Positions 8,070 to 10,211 of a stretch of 10,211 nucleotides of DNA are shown in pieces; positions within the stretch are counted from its first letter, which is position 1, and the number at the start of each line of letters is the position of its first letter. The notes under the pieces were generated by a model. The model was not told the origin of the DNA. It worked only from the letters and a program-made list of their open reading frames with translations, and made no database searches. The stretch is from Acanthamoeba lenticulata (lineage: Eukaryota; Discosea; Longamoebia; Acanthamoebidae), in NCBI GenBank assembly GCA_002179805.1, contig NAVB01001729.1:1-10211 (forward strand), given 5' to 3'. The translations under genes and the position numbers were made by a program.

Positions 8070-10025
8070 ATGGAGGTCGCCGCACCGGTCATTGCTTCCG
8101 CGCCCGGTAAGGTATGCAACGTTGATACTGCTTCTAGTGCCGTTTCTCTGCCTTTCAAGAATGACGCGAGAAAATGCTAATCTACACTTCACTTTTTTGG
8201 TGGGAACCCATTTCGTTGCAGGTGATCCTCTTTGGTGAGCATGCTGTGGTGTTCGGCAAGACCGCCCTTGCTGCTTCTCTCTCCGATGTACTCCGGCTTC
8301 CTCTCGTTTGCCCTCTCGTTTTCGTTCTCTCTTACTGGCCTGCTTGCAGCTGCGCACGTTCGCCCACCTGGCCGCGAGTGAACCGGTGGATGGTAATCAC
8401 GTGGTGGCCTTGGAGCTGCCCGACTTGCCTTCGTGTCCCTCTTTGGTCTTCTCGCTCGCTGAGTTGGAGCCCCTGCAAGCCCACTTCCACGGAGTCGCTC
8501 TCACCGAAGAAGACGAGAAAGCCACTAGTACTGGTGCTTGCGTGGATGACGAGGCTGCGGTCGCCGCGCTCAAGACTCTTTGCTCGCACAAGGCCCAAGA
8601 GAGCGACCACCACTTCTCGGCGCTGGTGGTCTTCCTCTACCTCTACCTCTCGTTGGCGAGGGCTGCGGTCGATCGTGGCTCGAAAGTGGATGCATCCAAG
8701 GGTGTGCGCGTGCGCGTCCGCTCGACCGTGCCCGTTGGCGCCGGGCTGGGCTCGTCGGCAGCCTACTCCGTGGCATGCACCGCCGCGCTGCTCCAGCACT
8801 TCCACGGTGCGCAAGGCGAGGACGGATCGCCCAAGGAGAGCGCAGCCACGTCCAGGGCCAACATCAACCGATGGGCGCTCAAGGCCGAGAAGATCATCCA
8901 CGGCACTCCGTCAGGCATCGACAACTCCATCGCTACGTTTGGTACCATCCTCATTTCCTTCCTCTGCGCCGATGCCGACCTGGACCTGATCCTCGTCTCG
9001 GGGCGCAGGCGGGGCCTTGACCTTCTACCGCAAGCAGGTCGATGGGCGCGTTGTGGGCGTCATAGACCACCTGAACGGGTACTGCGACAGCCGCCGCGCT
9101 CTCTTTGTTGTAGCCGCTAGGTGTGGCCCAAGGCAGTGCGCTCACCCCCGCGCGTGTTTTCGTGTGCGATGTCAGCTTCCCTCCTCTGCGGTTCGTGCTC
9201 ACCAACACCGCGGTGCCCCGCAAGACGTCGGTGCTGGTTGCCGGTGTGCGATCCTTGCGTGAGGTAAGCGATGCCTTGCTCTCCTTCCCCCGTCCTTCCC
9301 CATAGCTGATTGCGGGCCATCAGCGTCATCCGGAGGTGATCGATCCGGTGCTGGATGCCATCCACGCGCTCACGCTCAAGGCTCAGAGCCACCTCGCCAG
9401 TGCTGCTTCCTCTTCGCACGGCGCTGGAGGTGCTCTCCCCATCCCGCAGCGCTTTATTGGGCTCTCCTCTTGCACTAAGAGTACTTCTCACACCATTTTG
9501 GGTTGGTACGCGCAGAGTTGCATGCCCAACTGGCGTCACTGATCGACATCAACCATCACTTGCTCAATGCCTTGGGCGTGGGCCACCCTCAGCTCGACAA
9601 AATCTGTCAGCTTTCGGCGCGCTACCAGGTTTGCTGCCCTCCCCCTCCTCCGCGTCTCCTCTTGCGTGCCCTTCTCGCTCCGATCCAGTCCGGCCTCCGA
9701 ATGCTCACATGCGCGAGGACGTCGAAACCTGCAGTTGCACAGCAAGTTGACCGGAGCCGGCGGCGGTGGTTGCGCGTTCACGCTCCTGGCCGACGACACG
9801 ACCACGGACCAGCTGGACCCTTTCATCACCGATCTCCACAAAGAATTCGGCCCCAACTCCCTCATCACCGGCGTACTTTTTACACTGCTGCCTCGACCGT
9901 TCCTTTCGGAGGATGTTACTAACGCTCACATTCTGGTCTTTCCTGTCTGTGTACTACTCCAGGTGGGCGGTCCCGGCGTCACCTTCCATCCCCCTTCCGA
10001 CCTGCCACCCAACTTCTTTTGGTGA
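8070..10025 (+). CDS. MVK: Mevalonate kinase
   Basis: Phosphorylates mevalonate with ATP to 5-phosphomevalonate in the mevalonate pathway to isoprenoids and sterols; a GHMP kinase. Nine exons, 8070-8111, 8222-8287, 8350-8941, 9009-9078, 9176-9263, 9324-9429, 9516-9628, 9735-9872 and 9963-10025, give 425 residues (human 396, yeast 443), all GT-AG. Motif 1 is SAPGKVILFGEHAVVFGK (about 10-27) with Lys14. Motif 2 is VPVGAGLGSSAAYSVA (163-178), the glycine-rich ATP loop. EKIIHGTPSGIDN (216-228) supplies the Glu216 and Asp227 expected at the active site. LTNTAVPRKT and IDINHHLLNALGVGH are family signatures. Motif 3 is LHSKLTGAGGGGC (about 360-372). All key residues are present, so it should be active. 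The exon 6/7 junction lies in a variable linker and its donor is the least certain. No targeting peptide is evident; the start MEVAAPVIAS gives a cytosolic-looking enzyme. Confidence 0.96.
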
Positions 10026-10044
10026 TTTTAGAAAAGAGTAAAAG

Positions 10045-10050
10045 AATAAA
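10045..10050 (+). terminator. AATAAA polyadenylation signal of MVK
   Basis: A perfect AATAAA begins 20 bases after the TGA stop, inside an A-rich stretch (10026-10070). It fits a short 3' UTR and agrees with the stop chosen for the last exon. Confidence 0.7.
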
Positions 10051-10093
10051 AGAAATAATTTAAAAATACAAAGGGTTCGTGGGCCACAGTGAG

Positions 10094-10211
10094 ATGTTTG
10101 GGAAGAAGTCCTCTACGGGAGGTCCAAGCTCGCTGCTGGGCTCTCAGGGAGAGTCCGCCTCGCCGAGGACATCTTTAGACGGCGCTCCATCCTTCTACGT
10201 GCACATCTTCC
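10094..10211 (+). CDS. Start of an unidentified gene, 3' partial
   Basis: An open frame starts at ATG 10094 and runs 39 codons to the window edge. It begins MFGKKSSTGGPSSLLGSQGE and continues through a serine-rich, disordered-looking segment towards PSFYVHIF, where a folded domain may begin. GC content and codon use match the other exons. Only 68 bp separate it from the MVK stop, so its promoter would overlap the MVK 3' end. A CACAG five bases before the ATG could be a splice acceptor, in which case this would be a second exon and the start would be upstream. Too short to identify. Confidence 0.6.
   Translation, partial: MFGKKSSTGGPSSLLGSQGESASPRTSLDGAPSFYVHIF

Noticed and set aside
8332..8901. 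189-codon minus-strand open frame across MVK exon 3
   Set aside because: It is antisense to a conserved exon containing the GHMP motif. It is a composition shadow.

Overview
This window looks like nuclear DNA from a GC-rich, very intron-dense protist. The best guess is an Acanthamoeba-like amoebozoan; this is inferred from style, not from a database match. The grounds are a ribosomal protein gene and a mevalonate kinase gene of eukaryotic type, dozens of 50-120 nt introns, GC-rich exons and gaps of only 68-212 bp between genes. Nothing suggests a bacterial, viral or mobile-element origin. Almost no gene is one open frame, so the genes below were rebuilt by choosing splice sites that keep a sensible reading frame.

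Layout. (1) 79-6372, plus strand: the 3' part of a large gene whose 5' end lies before the window. I resolve 30 exons and 29 introns, giving about 1,296 visible residues. The N-terminal part is proline-rich, low-complexity and carries repeats. The centre is long, leucine-rich and probably all-helical. The tail is short, basic and Ser/Thr-Pro rich. I do not recognise the family. (2) 6560-7334, plus strand: ribosomal protein eL18 (RPL18), three exons, with an initiator codon that forms the whole coding part of exon 1. (3) 7547-7960, minus strand: a small three-exon gene for a 75-residue single-pass membrane protein with glycines spaced every seven residues. It is not visible as any single open frame. 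(4) 8070-10025, plus strand: mevalonate kinase (MVK), nine exons, 425 residues, all three GHMP-kinase motifs intact. (5) 10094-10211, plus strand: the first 39 codons of another gene that runs off the window.

The neighbours show no obvious shared pathway; they look like independent housekeeping genes in a compact genome. The small membrane-protein gene and MVK are divergent, with 109 bp between their start codons, so they probably share a bidirectional promoter. RPL18 and the small gene are convergent, with 212 bp between their stop codons.

Most worth a second look: the hidden minus-strand gene; two GC-AG introns with the same donor in the large gene; G-runs directly upstream of several 3' splice sites; a repeated Pro/aromatic/Trp module in the large protein; and two length-neutral, stop-free introns that could be retained.
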